Assembly (NCBI GenBank): GCA_963837815.1
Contig: CAWIOS010000015.1
Location: 1 to 64,000 of the forward strand
Reading direction: 5' to 3'
Length of the DNA stretch: 64,000 nucleotides
Source: Fen-1273 sp963837815
GTDB taxonomy: Bacteria; Bacteroidota; Ignavibacteria; UBA10030; UBA6906
Part shown: piece after piece, positions 24,529 through 34,005 of the stretch
Position numbering within the stretch: position 1 is the first letter of the stretch
Layout of the letters: each line of letters opens with the position of its first letter
The notes under the pieces: generated by a model
Seen by the model: the letters and a program-made list of their open reading frames with translations, nothing else
Databases searched by the model: none
What the model was told of the DNA's origin: nothing
Program-made: the position numbers and the translations under genes

Positions 24529-25680
24529 TCAATCATGCACTTGGGGGAATTCGCGTGCGAACTCCTCCCAGCGGCGCACGCAGTACTCTTTCATCGCCTT
24601 TTTGTAAATATCCCTGTCGAACGTGAGCGCATGCGCCCTGATGCGCGCCGGTTCGAACCGGACGCGTTTGAGCTCCTCGAGCCCTGCAAGGAGCGCTCCG
24701 GCCGATTTTCCCTGAAAGAGTATCCCTGTCCTCAGATCCGGGCGGTCGATCACGGTCTCGAGCGCACCCCCGCGGGCGAACGCGAGCACCGGCTTCCCCG
24801 TCGCCATCGCCTCCACCGGAACGATGCCGAAATCCTCCTCACCGGGAAAAATGACCGCACGGCACCCTGCATAATACTCCCTGAGTCGGTCGTCCGGCTG
24901 CCACCCCTCGAACCGGATGCTTGGCCCCGCGAGCTTCCTGAGGCGCGGCGCATCAGGCCCTTCTCCCACGATCACGAGACGGTCTCCCGACCGGTTGAAG
25001 GCGTCGATCGCCACGTCGACGGCCTTGTACGGAACGAGTGCACTGACAATAAGGTAGTAGCCGTCGTCCCTCTCCGAGAGGGTGAAGAGGGATGTGTCCA
25101 CGGGCGGGTAGATCATGTCCGCATCCCTTCCGTAGATCCCGCGGATCCGCGCGCGGACGTTTTCGGAGATCGCCACGAAGTGGCGGGGATGCGACGCCGT
25201 CGCAATGTCCCAGCGCCGGAGCGGACCAACGAACAGGCGCATTGCCCCGCGCGTGAGAAGGCCCGCGCGGTTCCTGCCGAAGTACTCGTCGTACTGGTCC
25301 CAGATGTACCTCATTGGCGTGTAACAGTAACATATGTGAAGTGCACGCGGAGGAACGCGAGCGCCCTTTGCGACACAGTGGTTCGAACTGATGACGAGAT
25401 CGTAGCCGCTGAGATCGAATTGCCGAACGGCCAGGGGGAACAGAGGAAGGTACCGGCGGTACTGTGTGGCGGCCGCAGGAAGATGCTGCACGAAAGAGGT
25501 CCGCACGATCGCCCGTTCGATGACGGGGGAAACAGATCCGGGAACGTGCAACAGGGCGAAGACGTCGGCATCCGGGAACACCTCGCACAGGGCTTCCACG
25601 CATTTCTCGCCTCCGCGCATCCCGGTGAACCACTCATGGACGATCGCGACGCGGCGTATCTGTCGCTGTGCTGGACTCAT
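24529..25680 (-). CDS. Glycosyltransferase family 4
   Basis: A 383-residue GT-B fold enzyme, likely using a nucleotide sugar for envelope glycans. The start IRRVAIVHEWFTGMRGGEKCVE is the N-lobe donor entrance seen in WbaZ/mannosyltransferase-like proteins. The C-lobe has LIVSALVPYKAVDVAIDAF, LVIVGEGPD and the EX7E-like EEDFGIVPVEAMATGKPVLAF. The sugar and acceptor cannot be told. The ATG at 25680 lies eight bases after TATATT, so the mRNA is near leaderless; it is divergent from the alpha/beta hydrolase. Confidence 0.9.
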   Translation of the reverse strand: MSPAQRQIRRVAIVHEWFTGMRGGEKCVEALCEVFPDADVFALLHVPGSVSPVIERAIVRTSFVQHLPAAATQYRRYLPLFPLAVRQFDLSGYDLVISSNHCVAKGARVPPRALHICYCYTPMRYIWDQYDEYFGRNRAGLLTRGAMRLFVGPLRRWDIATASHPRHFVAISENVRARIRGIYGRDADMIYPPVDTSLFTLSERDDGYYLIVSALVPYKAVDVAIDAFNRSGDRLVIVGEGPDAPRLRKLAGPSIRFEGWQPDDRLREYYAGCRAVIFPGEEDFGIVPVEAMATGKPVLAFARGGALETVIDRPDLRTGILFQGKSAGALLAGLEELKRVRFEPARIRAHALTFDRDIYKKAMKEYCVRRWEEFAREFPQVHD

Positions 25681-25688
25681 GCCCCTTT

Positions 25689-25717
25689 AATATACCCAGA
25701 TCGGGCGGCAGAAGCAA
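25689..25717 (-). promoter_or_regulatory. Glycosyltransferase promoter
   Basis: Minus strand TTGCTT (25712-25717), 17 bases, TATATT (25689-25694), eight bases, ATG. Confidence 0.7.
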
Positions 25718-25724
25718 CCACCCG

Positions 25725-25753
25725 TTGATTCACTCGGCAGGGCTCTTTATATT
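25725..25753 (+). promoter_or_regulatory. Promoter of the alpha/beta hydrolase
   Basis: Plus strand TTGATT (25725-25730), 17 bases, TATATT (25748-25753). Five bases later an 11-codon ORF begins at 25759. It is back to back with the glycosyltransferase promoter; the two -35 boxes are seven bases apart. Confidence 0.75.
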
Positions 25754-25758
25754 GCAGA

Positions 25759-25794
25759 ATGGACGCCTTCCGCAATATGTTCCCGCCGCCATGA
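25759..25794 (+). CDS. Possible 11-codon leaderless leader peptide
   Basis: ATG at 25759 opens MDAFRNMFPPP, with its TGA overlapping the hydrolase ATG (ATGA at 25791-25794). The -10 to ATG distance of five bases matches the leaderless genes of the window, while the hydrolase ATG has no ribosome site. Either the peptide is translated to load ribosomes on the hydrolase, or a base is missing and this is the hydrolase N-terminus. Confidence 0.4.
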   Translation: MDAFRNMFPPP

Positions 25795-26717
25795 CGATAC
25801 TTTTCGTCGCAATCGTCTGGGTGATTGTTGCCATCGTCTTCGTTTCCGCGGTCCTTTTTGTCATCGGACCGGGAATGCTGCTCCAGCCCTACCGCCGGAC
25901 GATCGAGTACTACCGGAGGTACACGACGGTGCTGCACCCTTCGGACATCGGCCTCCCGTACGAGGATGTGGCCCTCAAAACGCCGGAGGGGATCGGCCTG
26001 AGCTGCTGGCTCATCCGCGCGGAGGGGAAAGCGAAAGGAACGGTGGTCTATCTCCACGGGGTGAGCGAATGCAAGATCGTGGGTCTTCCGATGGCGCGCG
26101 AGCTCCACGATCTCGGCTACAACGTGTTCCTGTACGATTCGCGGCGGCACGGCGACAGCGGCGGGAAGTACTGCACGTACGGCTTCTACGAGAAACACGA
26201 TGCCCGCGCCGTCATAAGCTACGTCACCGGGCGCACGGACATCAGCCCGGGGAGAATCGGCCTGTTCGGCACGTCGATGGGGGCAGCCGTCGCAATACAG
26301 GTCGCCTCGATCGACACCCGTGTTGTGGCGCTCATCGCCGAAAGCGGATTTGCGACGCTCAGGACGATATTCGATGACTATCAAAAACGAATGATCAAAC
26401 TCCCCTGGCATTACCTGCGGAACATCGTCATCAAGCGCTCGGAGCAACTCGCCCACTTCAAGGCCAACGCAGTCTCCCCTCTCGAGGCCGTGCGCGAGGT
26501 GCACGTACCTGTCTTCATCATGCACGGCACCGCCGACACGCTCATAGATTCGCGGTACTCGGAGATGGTGTTCGCAGCCGCCAACGAGCCGAAGAAGCTC
26601 TGGCTTATCGCAGGGGCCAGGCACAACGACATGGACCGTGTGGGGGGAGAGGAATACCGCCGGCGCGTCCTGGAGTTCTTCGTGCGCAACCTCTCGGGTC
26701 AGAGCGGGAACCAGTAG
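25791..26717 (+). CDS. Membrane-anchored alpha/beta hydrolase
   Basis: A 308-residue serine hydrolase. A hydrophobic segment at residues 3-29 anchors it, and the rest has the alpha/beta fold: VVYLHGVSE (oxyanion region), the nucleophile elbow GLFGTSMGAAVA with catalytic Ser, Asp in MHGTADTLID and His in GARHNDM. Relatives include the FrsA/BAAT-like peptidase or esterase group; the substrate is unknown. Its end overlaps the convergent DUF5916 gene by 19 bases. It is one of few plus-strand genes in the region. Confidence 0.88.
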   Translation: MTILFVAIVWVIVAIVFVSAVLFVIGPGMLLQPYRRTIEYYRRYTTVLHPSDIGLPYEDVALKTPEGIGLSCWLIRAEGKAKGTVVYLHGVSECKIVGLPMARELHDLGYNVFLYDSRRHGDSGGKYCTYGFYEKHDARAVISYVTGRTDISPGRIGLFGTSMGAAVAIQVASIDTRVVALIAESGFATLRTIFDDYQKRMIKLPWHYLRNIVIKRSEQLAHFKANAVSPLEAVREVHVPVFIMHGTADTLIDSRYSEMVFAAANEPKKLWLIAGARHNDMDRVGGEEYRRRVLEFFVRNLSGQSGNQ

Positions 26718-29176
26718 CTGATCTTCAGAACCAGGACGTCCTCGTGCGGGAGCGCGAATGTGTCCCGGAACCTCGGGCCGAACCCGCTCCAGTAGTCCCC
26801 GCTGTCGCCGAACCTCCCCTGCGTCCAAACAAGGTAGAGCGTGCTTCCCGGGATGTATTCCCACCGCAGAAGAACGTTCGCGTTGAGTATCGCCTCGTTG
26901 AAGTCGGCGCTGACGTACGCCGGGTTTGAAGGGTAATCGTACGGAACTGGCGTCCCGCCTGCAAACCGCCGGTAGTTCCTGTATATCCCCCGCGCGAGAA
27001 GTATCTGCCCGAAACACTGGAGCGAGATGTTCCTCGTGAATGTGACTGTCCCCGTCAGTTCCAGGTCCAGCTCATCGACATCCCTGTCTGCGTAGACGCT
27101 GAACGGGAGGGGAGAGACCGTCGTGTCCGTCACGTTTCCCCCCGGATAGACCCAGGCTTCGTCGTGGCGCGACCGGACCCAGAGGACCGTGGGGTCAAGC
27201 TCCGCCCACGACGCCGGCTTGAGACTCAGGCCGAGCGATCCCGTCACGGACCTTTTCCCCTTCTCGTTGAACGCGTAGATCCCGGTGAGCGTCGCAAACA
27301 CATTCGCCCTCGGATCCGTCTGGATCTGCCCGGTGAACGCATGCCCCGGGGGGCGTCTGTACGTCCCGATGATTCCGCGTTCCTCGTCGTCGTAGGCGGG
27401 AAAGTATGCGTCGTACACGATCGTCGGCTTCCAGAAGTTCAGCAGCTCCCCGTAAAAAGTCAGCTCGGCGGTGGACGTCGTCAGGACGTGATCCCAGTTC
27501 CACCGGGTGGCGGGAACGAGCGATATGCCGTACCTGCGGAATATGCCGGTCCCGAAGTTTTCCCGGTACAGGAGTTGAGCGTAATCGCCGTAGTCATGGG
27601 GCTGTGCGAAGAACCCTATGTCGTTGCTGTTGAAATAGCGCGTGTAGAAATCGAACGAGCCTGTGTAAAACAGGTGTTCTGCGGCGATGCGGGAGAAGAG
27701 GAGCCGCCCGGCCGTCCCATCACTCCCGGAAGTCCCGTCGGTGAGAACCCGGGGCTCGGATGCGTGCGCACCGGCGACATACCCGTCCAGCGTGTAGGCG
27801 CTTCCGCCGAAGTGGACGTTCCAGTCGAGCCCTCCGCTGTAGGCCGGGTCGAGGCCGTCACGCGCGGCCACCGTCCCTATCCCGCCGAGCCATGACCCTC
27901 CGTCGAATTCCTGCTTGGCGCGCATCACGCTGTATGAGCCACGCGGCTCGGTGCGCATGCGCGTTTTGGCTCCCGTGGAATCGACGGTGACCGCGTCCAT
28001 TTCATCTGTCGTCGCCGTGAGCGCTCCCAGCGAGAACCCGCCGTCCGTCCGTCCCGAGACTTTTGCCGCGCCGAGTATCGTCGTGACCTGCGGGTTGTCG
28101 TCGATCGAACCCCCGGGGGGGGCGGTGACGTACGGACTCAGCGTCGGCTGCTTGCCGATGCGGCGGGAGAAGAAGAGCGACAGGGGGGTGTTGTCAACGC
28201 TCGAGCCAAACGTGAACATCTGTGCCCCTTCGACAAAAAACGGACGCTTCTCCGGAAACCGGGTTTCGAACACGGTAAGGTTGAGGACGGACTGGTCGAC
28301 TTCCACCTGCCCGAAATCAGGGTTCACCGATGCATCGAGCGTGAAATTCCTGGCAAGCCCGAATTTGATATCGACGCCCGCCTGTCCCCTGTACGCCTTC
28401 GACCAGGGATGAGCGTCTGTTGCAGTTTCGTACTGGGCTGTCCCGGAAACGTACGGGAGAAGCTCCAGATGCAGCGGCGGAGCAATCCCCCTGATGCCGT
28501 CGACTGTCCCCCACTTGGAAATCTGGAGTGTTTCGCTCCGGGGGACCATGACCCACTCATCGGTCTCCTTCTTCCGGCTGATGTACCGCCGGAAATTGAT
28601 CCCCCAGCGGTAGATGCCGTCGGGCTGCTGGGCGAACCGGAGGGCATTGTACGGTATTTCAAACTCTGCGGACCAGCCGTCCTGGAACACACGCGTGCGG
28701 ACGTTCCAGACTGCGTCCCATGTGATGTCATACACGTTCCCGTCCTGTGAGAGGACCCCGTCGCTCTGAACCCCCGAGACATTGGTGACGAACACGAACG
28801 CCGTCTGGCGGTCGTGGTAGGAATCGATCATGACGCTGAATCTGTCCGCTTCCGAGGAGCGGTCCCTCCGCGTGAGCTGGCGGACGATCTTCTGCGGGTG
28901 GGCATCGTAACAGATCACGCCGACGTACAATGCGCGGTCATCGTACAGTACCCTGACAGAGGTGACTTCCGTGGGGAGGGCCCCTTCTTCGGGGTCAAAC
29001 TGCGTAAAATCGAGGACAGGAGAGGCCTGCTGCCACTGCGCGTCGTTGACCCACCCGTCAATGACGGGAGGAGAATCGACACGCACCGCGTGGATCACCT
29101 TCGATGTGTCCGAGGCGAACACCGGAATTGTGAGCACACATGCCAATATCAACAGCGTGAGAGATGTCCTCGCCAT
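26699..29176 (-). CDS. DUF5916 protein with N-terminal CBM9-like domain
   Basis: An 825-residue exported protein. After a signal peptide (cleavage near FASDTS) an N-terminal carbohydrate-binding family 9-like domain spans about 30-220 (VDSPPVIDGWVNDAQWQQA, LYVGVICYD, WSAEFEIPYNALRF). The remaining 600 residues match DUF5916, a predicted outer-membrane barrel with NPDFGQVEVDQSVLNLTVFET and FPEKRPFFVEGAQMF. Such proteins are frequent in Bacteroidota and relatives, sometimes beside peptidases or carbohydrate genes; a defined role is not known. It has its own promoter and overlaps the convergent hydrolase at the 3' end. Confidence 0.88.
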   Translation of the reverse strand: MARTSLTLLILACVLTIPVFASDTSKVIHAVRVDSPPVIDGWVNDAQWQQASPVLDFTQFDPEEGALPTEVTSVRVLYDDRALYVGVICYDAHPQKIVRQLTRRDRSSEADRFSVMIDSYHDRQTAFVFVTNVSGVQSDGVLSQDGNVYDITWDAVWNVRTRVFQDGWSAEFEIPYNALRFAQQPDGIYRWGINFRRYISRKKETDEWVMVPRSETLQISKWGTVDGIRGIAPPLHLELLPYVSGTAQYETATDAHPWSKAYRGQAGVDIKFGLARNFTLDASVNPDFGQVEVDQSVLNLTVFETRFPEKRPFFVEGAQMFTFGSSVDNTPLSLFFSRRIGKQPTLSPYVTAPPGGSIDDNPQVTTILGAAKVSGRTDGGFSLGALTATTDEMDAVTVDSTGAKTRMRTEPRGSYSVMRAKQEFDGGSWLGGIGTVAARDGLDPAYSGGLDWNVHFGGSAYTLDGYVAGAHASEPRVLTDGTSGSDGTAGRLLFSRIAAEHLFYTGSFDFYTRYFNSNDIGFFAQPHDYGDYAQLLYRENFGTGIFRRYGISLVPATRWNWDHVLTTSTAELTFYGELLNFWKPTIVYDAYFPAYDDEERGIIGTYRRPPGHAFTGQIQTDPRANVFATLTGIYAFNEKGKRSVTGSLGLSLKPASWAELDPTVLWVRSRHDEAWVYPGGNVTDTTVSPLPFSVYADRDVDELDLELTGTVTFTRNISLQCFGQILLARGIYRNYRRFAGGTPVPYDYPSNPAYVSADFNEAILNANVLLRWEYIPGSTLYLVWTQGRFGDSGDYWSGFGPRFRDTFALPHEDVLVLKISYWFPL

Positions 29177-29230
29177 ACGTGGGTAGTATCCAAAGAGCGT
29201 GACGGGGGACGATGAAGGGGGGACTTTTAC

Positions 29231-29259
29231 AAGCTATGTGTTCCTTCGCAGAAAATCAA
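29231..29259 (-). promoter_or_regulatory. Promoter of the DUF5916 gene
   Basis: Minus strand TTGATT (29254-29259), 17 bases, TAGCTT (29231-29236), with a leader of about 48 bases. The -35 sits just downstream of the rlmD stop. Confidence 0.65.
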
Positions 29260-29262
29260 TGC

Positions 29263-30693
29263 TTATTGGAAAGAATTGATGAGGCCGACGACGTTTTCTA
29301 TGTGCTGCGTGTGAGGAAACATGTCAACGGGCTGAATCGACTCTATTGAATACCTTCCCGATTGACATATTATTTTCAAATCTCTTGCCTGCGTTGATGG
29401 ATTGCAGCTCACGTAGACGATTGTGCGGGGGGCAAGCGAAACGATTTCCCGGGCGACCTTTTCGTGCATCCCGGCGCGGGGAGGGTCAACGATGACGACG
29501 TCCGGCGGGGGAAGAGGCTCTTTCGCCCGGCGCGAAGCAAGGAGCGTTTCTTTGAGATCTCCCAGGAGGAAGACGCAGTTCAGCACACCGTTGGACTCCG
29601 CGTTCTTCCGTGCATCCTCCACCGCCTGGGGAACGGATTCGATGCCAACAACGCGCGCCGCCCCCGCGGCGACATGAAGAGCAATGGTTCCGGTGCCGGA
29701 GTAGAGATCGTACACAACGTCCTCCGGGCGCAGGTGCGCAAAGTGGAGCGCGGTATCGTACAGGCGCTCGGCCTGATCGGTGTTGGTCTGAAAAAAGGAA
29801 TTCGCTGATATCCTGTACGTCCTCTCCCCGATCTTCTCCGCTATCGTCCCCGTTCCGTGATAGACCCTCTCACGTTCGCCGACGGCCACTTGGGATCTCC
29901 GCTCCGTGATGTTGTTCACGATCGTGGTGAGCGAAGGGAATTCCGCAAGCAGGCGCTCCGTGAGCGCGGACATGACGTCGGGCCTGTCGTCTCTCGTGAC
30001 AAGATTGACCATCCTCTCCCCGGTCCTTTTTGACTCGCGGATGACGAGGTTTCTCAGGTAGCCACTCTGTGTGACGGTGGAGAAGACGGGAATGTTGCCG
30101 CCGGTGCAGAAATCCCTGACGAGATTCACGATGCGCACGCTTGCCTCCGACTGGAGCCAGCATTCGTGGAGGTCGAGTACGCGGTCGTAGCGCCCGGGAA
30201 GGTGAAGCCCGAGCGCGGGGTCGTTCACGCCTCCCCCCCCTGGCCTCACCGCCGGGAGCAGCATCATCTCCGCGTCCGTCAACCATCTCTCGCCGAACGA
30301 GAATTCCATCTTGTTCCTGTAGAACCAGGGATCCGCCATCGCAAGCGGCGGCGGGACTGTGACGGAAGTGAACCCGCCGAGGCGCCCGAGAGCATCGGCG
30401 ACGTGACGGCGTTTGAATTCGATCTGCGAATCGTAGCCGATGTTCTGCCACGTGCATCCGCCGCACGTGCCGAAATACCTGCACCGCGGCTCCGCCCGCT
30501 GCGGGGAGGGGGATTCGATCGCGATGAGATCGGCTTCCGCGAAGCTCCGTTTGACGCTCCGGATGCGCACGCGCACGGTGTCGCCCGGGACGCCGCCGCG
30601 GATGAAGACCACGAACCCGCCGACCCGCGCGACGCTTTTCCCCTCCACGGCCAGGTCTTCTATGCATCCCTCGAATTCGTCTCCCCGCTTCAT
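29263..30693 (-). CDS. rlmD: 23S rRNA (uracil-C5)-methyltransferase, RlmD/RumA family
   Basis: A 476-residue enzyme that makes 5-methyluridine in 23S rRNA (or tRNA in close relatives) with S-adenosylmethionine. It has an N-terminal TRAM domain (about 1-60), Fe-S cluster cysteines Cys71, Cys77 and Cys80 (CRYFGTCGGC), the SAM site VVYDLYSGTGTIALHVA, and the catalytic VSCNPSTQARDL near the C-terminus. Position specificity (1939 or 747) is not decided by sequence. The start overlaps the ABC-F stop by four bases. Confidence 0.9.
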   Translation of the reverse strand: MKRGDEFEGCIEDLAVEGKSVARVGGFVVFIRGGVPGDTVRVRIRSVKRSFAEADLIAIESPSPQRAEPRCRYFGTCGGCTWQNIGYDSQIEFKRRHVADALGRLGGFTSVTVPPPLAMADPWFYRNKMEFSFGERWLTDAEMMLLPAVRPGGGGVNDPALGLHLPGRYDRVLDLHECWLQSEASVRIVNLVRDFCTGGNIPVFSTVTQSGYLRNLVIRESKRTGERMVNLVTRDDRPDVMSALTERLLAEFPSLTTIVNNITERRSQVAVGERERVYHGTGTIAEKIGERTYRISANSFFQTNTDQAERLYDTALHFAHLRPEDVVYDLYSGTGTIALHVAAGAARVVGIESVPQAVEDARKNAESNGVLNCVFLLGDLKETLLASRRAKEPLPPPDVVIVDPPRAGMHEKVAREIVSLAPRTIVYVSCNPSTQARDLKIICQSGRYSIESIQPVDMFPHTQHIENVVGLINSFQ

Positions 30694-32654
30694 GCATACC
30701 TCCGGGGCCCGTCACCGGGAGGATCGACGCCCTCGAGCTGCCTTGTGAGTTCGTTCCACCGGAAATATCCGTCTGCAAGGTCCTTTTCTATCTCCCTGTA
30801 CCTTGCATGGACTTTCTTCACGTTCTCCCCGTCGCGGTAGAACTCCGGGTCTGCCATCTGACGGTCGATCGCGGTTTTCTCTTTCTCCATCCCTTCAAGC
30901 TTCCGCTCGAGTTTTTCTATTGCATCCCTGAGCGGTTTCGTCTTTTTGTACTTCCGCTGCCGTTGCTCCGCCTCAAGCCGCTTCCGCTCTTTATCGCTCG
31001 CGGTACCCGTCGTCTGCTTTGCCTGCGGGGACGGGCCTGCTTTTTGCTCCTCCCGGTTCCGGGCGTCGATGTATTCGCTGACGTTTCCCGGGTAGGTCCG
31101 TATTCCACCGCGGCGGAATTCGACGACTTTTGTGACGATCGGGTCGAGGAAATCCCTGTCGTGCGAGACGATGACGAAGCTCCCCTCGTACCCGGCGAGC
31201 GCCTCCTGCAGGACCCCCTTGGAGCGCATGTCGAGATGGTTCGTGGGCTCGTCCATGACGACGAGGTTGCTCGGATGGAGGAGCATTTTCGCCAGTGCCA
31301 GCCGGCTTTTTTCCCCCCCCGAGAGTACGCGCACTTTCTTGAAGACGTCGTCCCCGCTGAAGAGAAAGCAGCCAAGGAGCGTGCGGAGCCGGCGGCGGAT
31401 GTCCCCCACGGCGACCTCCTCGACGGTCTGGAGGACGTCGTTCGCAGGGTTCAGCTCTTCCGCCTGGTGCTGTGCAAAATACGAGATCGTGACGTTGTAG
31501 CCGGCGATCCGTTCCCCGGCGTCGAAGGGCTCGATCCCGGCGATGATGCGTGCAAGCGTGGATTTCCCCGCCCCGTTCACGCCGACGAAGGCGATCCGGT
31601 CCCCCCTGTCGATGTCGAAGTTGATCCCGTCGAACACCTTCAGCGACCCGTAGCTCTTCCGCACCCCCCTGAGCTCCATTACCGCGCGGCCGGACTGCGG
31701 GGCGGGAGGGAAGGCGAAATGGATCCTCCCTTCCTCGTCCTCGATTTCGATGATGTCGAGCTTCTCGAGCTTCTTGATCCGGCTCTGCACCTGGCGCGCC
31801 TTCGTTGCCTTGTAGCGGAACCGCTCGATGAACTGCTCCGTCTGCTTGATCTGCTGTTGCTGATTCCTGTAGGCCGCGATCTGCTGTTCCTTCCGGGCGG
31901 CTTTCTCCCTGACGAAGTAGCTGAAGTTCCCCGCGTACTCCGTCAGCGATCCCATTGTCAGCTCGTACGTCTTTGCCGTCATGTTGTCAAGAAAACGCCT
32001 GTCGTGCGAGACGATGATCACCGCCCCTTCGTACGAGCGGAGGTAGTCTTCAAGCCAGCGCAGGGAATCAAGGTCGAGGTGGTTTGTCGGTTCGTCGAGG
32101 AGGAGGAGCGATGGCTGCGCAAGGAGGAGCTTCGCCAGCGCGATGCGCATCTGCCAGCCGCCGCTGAATTCATCTGTCTGCCGGGTGAGGTCCGACTCCG
32201 TGAATCCGAGGCCCGCCAGTACCTTCTCGACCCCGGTCCTGATCCGGAACGCGTCGGAGGACTCCAGCCGGTGCTGGAGCTCTCCGTAGACCTCGAGGAG
32301 CTCGGCGAACTCGGCGGATTCGTGGTCGATCTCCCCCATCCGCCGGTGAACCTCGTCGAGCGCAGTCTGTGTCCCGATCACTTCCGCGAAGACCGATTCG
32401 ACTTCGCTGTAGAGTGTCCGACCCGCGGCCGACATCCCCTCCTGCGGGAGATAGCCGACGCTGACGTACTTCGCCTTCGCGATCTCTCCGCTGTCGGCGG
32501 CCATTTCTCCCACAAGGATCCGGAGAAGCGTGGATTTCCCCGCGCCGTTGGAGCCGACGAGCCCGATCCTGTCATGGGGGCCGACGCGGAAGGAAATTCC
32601 GTCGAAGAGCGCCCGGTCGCCGAACTCAAGGAGAAGGTTGACAGCCGAGATCAT
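30690..32654 (-). CDS. ABC-F family ribosome-associated ATPase
   Basis: A 654-residue soluble protein with two ABC ATPase domains and no membrane segments. Walker A motifs are GSNGAGKSTLLR (first) and GVNGAGKSTLAR (second), with signatures FSGGWQMR and LSGGEKSRLAL. A linker rich in Arg/Lys/Gln (about 225-300) and a C-terminal coiled coil (GKEKERK-type, about 540-650) match the Uup/YdiF group. These proteins bind the ribosomal E site and rescue stalled translation. It lies in an operon from eno to rlmD. Confidence 0.93.
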   Translation of the reverse strand: MISAVNLLLEFGDRALFDGISFRVGPHDRIGLVGSNGAGKSTLLRILVGEMAADSGEIAKAKYVSVGYLPQEGMSAAGRTLYSEVESVFAEVIGTQTALDEVHRRMGEIDHESAEFAELLEVYGELQHRLESSDAFRIRTGVEKVLAGLGFTESDLTRQTDEFSGGWQMRIALAKLLLAQPSLLLLDEPTNHLDLDSLRWLEDYLRSYEGAVIIVSHDRRFLDNMTAKTYELTMGSLTEYAGNFSYFVREKAARKEQQIAAYRNQQQQIKQTEQFIERFRYKATKARQVQSRIKKLEKLDIIEIEDEEGRIHFAFPPAPQSGRAVMELRGVRKSYGSLKVFDGINFDIDRGDRIAFVGVNGAGKSTLARIIAGIEPFDAGERIAGYNVTISYFAQHQAEELNPANDVLQTVEEVAVGDIRRRLRTLLGCFLFSGDDVFKKVRVLSGGEKSRLALAKMLLHPSNLVVMDEPTNHLDMRSKGVLQEALAGYEGSFVIVSHDRDFLDPIVTKVVEFRRGGIRTYPGNVSEYIDARNREEQKAGPSPQAKQTTGTASDKERKRLEAEQRQRKYKKTKPLRDAIEKLERKLEGMEKEKTAIDRQMADPEFYRDGENVKKVHARYREIEKDLADGYFRWNELTRQLEGVDPPGDGPRRYA

Positions 32655-32667
32655 GATGCGGGGGGCA

Positions 32668-33984
32668 TTACTTGAGGTAGTACTTCAGCGGGTTCGGATC
32701 GACACGGCACTCTTCCGCGATGCGGATGCCCGAGATCCGGTGCTCGTCCCGGAGCTTGTAAAGGCGGGGGACGAGCCTGTCGCGCAGCTCGATGGGGGTG
32801 AACGGGTTGATGTAGATGCTCGTCCCTCCTTCGAATCCGGCGGGGACGTTGATGCGCCACTTGATGAGGACGTGCCAGGGCATTTTCGTGACCGCGTCCA
32901 CGGGGGTGTAATACCACTCCTCGTTGCAGGAAATCTGGCTCCCCATCGAGGCGTGGATTGCATGAACAAGATCGCTCATGCCGCGGATTTCCTCGTCGCT
33001 GTGCTCGTACGGCCTCCCGGCTGACGACCGGGAGTAGACTTCGATCGTCGGGGAGCGGTGGCCGATTCCCGCCCACGCAATCGCGTGATCATTCTCGGCA
33101 AATATCAGGTTGTGGTACGCCGCGAAATTCGCGCCGTATTCGTTGAAGACGTTCGGATCCTCCCTGAGCATGTGCGTCTGGGTCTCGATGGACGCACCCC
33201 ACTCGTCAAGCGCCACGACCTGTTTGTGCAGGTGGTCGAACGATGCGCCCGCGGGACGGAGCCAGTTCTGGAAGACACTGATGTACCTGACGTACCGGTT
33301 TGTCTGGGTGATGTCGAGCATCGCATCGACGGTGAACCGGAAATACCTGAAATGTTCTTCGAGCGACATCTCTCCCGAGGAAAACAGGTCCGCATCGGTG
33401 GCGGCCCCTTCCGCATAGTGCCTCGACGCGATGATGAGCTCGTGCCCGCCGCCGAAGAACGCGTCCGCGATCGCGAATTTGTCCGCCATCGGCATCTTCT
33501 CGATCTGCTCTTCCGTCCGTCCCTCCTGCCTGAGCTTGTAGTGGACGATGTCGGTGATGTGCTTCAGACCGTTCGGGCTGGCGAGGTATTCCTCTTTCCA
33601 TTTCTGCCTCCCCGCGCTCATCTTGTAGGCGTAGTTTTTCCGCCAGTAATCGAGCGTGACGATCTCGAACATGTTGCCGACCCGGCGGAACGCAGCCTGC
33701 GTTTCGAAATAGCGGTCCGGCGCAAGCGTGTCAATCCGGTCCCACCGCCCGTCGCGGCGCACGAGCCGGGATTTCTCAGGGGGCGTTTCGAAGTACCGGG
33801 GGGGACAGAAGCTGCAGTAGTTCTCGGGGACGCGGGCTTCCAGCGGCCGCGCAGCGGCGGCAACCTCGTTCGTGATCGGCCGGCTCTTGCGTCCCGCAAC
33901 CGCCCATACTTCCGTCCCGGTGAAGGGATTGACCTGCTTCACCGTTCCGTCGGGCATTATGGTATAGTACCTGTTCGGCTGCAT
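32668..33984 (-). CDS. GalT-like HIT-superfamily protein (DUF4921)
   Basis: A 438-residue protein related to galactose-1-phosphate uridylyltransferase. A probable zinc site is CSFC at residues 57-60, and His251 and His253 in FDHLHKQ form the HIT-type nucleotidyl-transfer motif. It matches DUF4921 rather than true GalT, so the sugar phosphate used is unknown. The neighbouring phosphohexomutase 21 bases upstream fits a nucleotide-sugar role. The ABC-F gene starts 13 bases downstream. Confidence 0.75.
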   Translation of the reverse strand: MQPNRYYTIMPDGTVKQVNPFTGTEVWAVAGRKSRPITNEVAAAARPLEARVPENYCSFCPPRYFETPPEKSRLVRRDGRWDRIDTLAPDRYFETQAAFRRVGNMFEIVTLDYWRKNYAYKMSAGRQKWKEEYLASPNGLKHITDIVHYKLRQEGRTEEQIEKMPMADKFAIADAFFGGGHELIIASRHYAEGAATDADLFSSGEMSLEEHFRYFRFTVDAMLDITQTNRYVRYISVFQNWLRPAGASFDHLHKQVVALDEWGASIETQTHMLREDPNVFNEYGANFAAYHNLIFAENDHAIAWAGIGHRSPTIEVYSRSSAGRPYEHSDEEIRGMSDLVHAIHASMGSQISCNEEWYYTPVDAVTKMPWHVLIKWRINVPAGFEGGTSIYINPFTPIELRDRLVPRLYKLRDEHRISGIRIAEECRVDPNPLKYYLK

Positions 33985-34005
33985 GGCGTCAGGACGCGCG
34001 CACCC

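Noticed and set aside
25677..27017. A 446-codon frame on the minus strand opposite the alpha/beta hydrolase
   Set aside because: The hydrolase has a clear catalytic triad and promoter; the antisense product has no recognisable domain.
30807..32675. Very long open frame antisense to the ABC-F gene (and similar ones over eno, recN, ileS and S41 protease)
   Set aside because: They have Arg/Pro/Asp/His-rich composition, no family motif, and lie fully opposite well-supported genes; they follow from high-GC codon bias.
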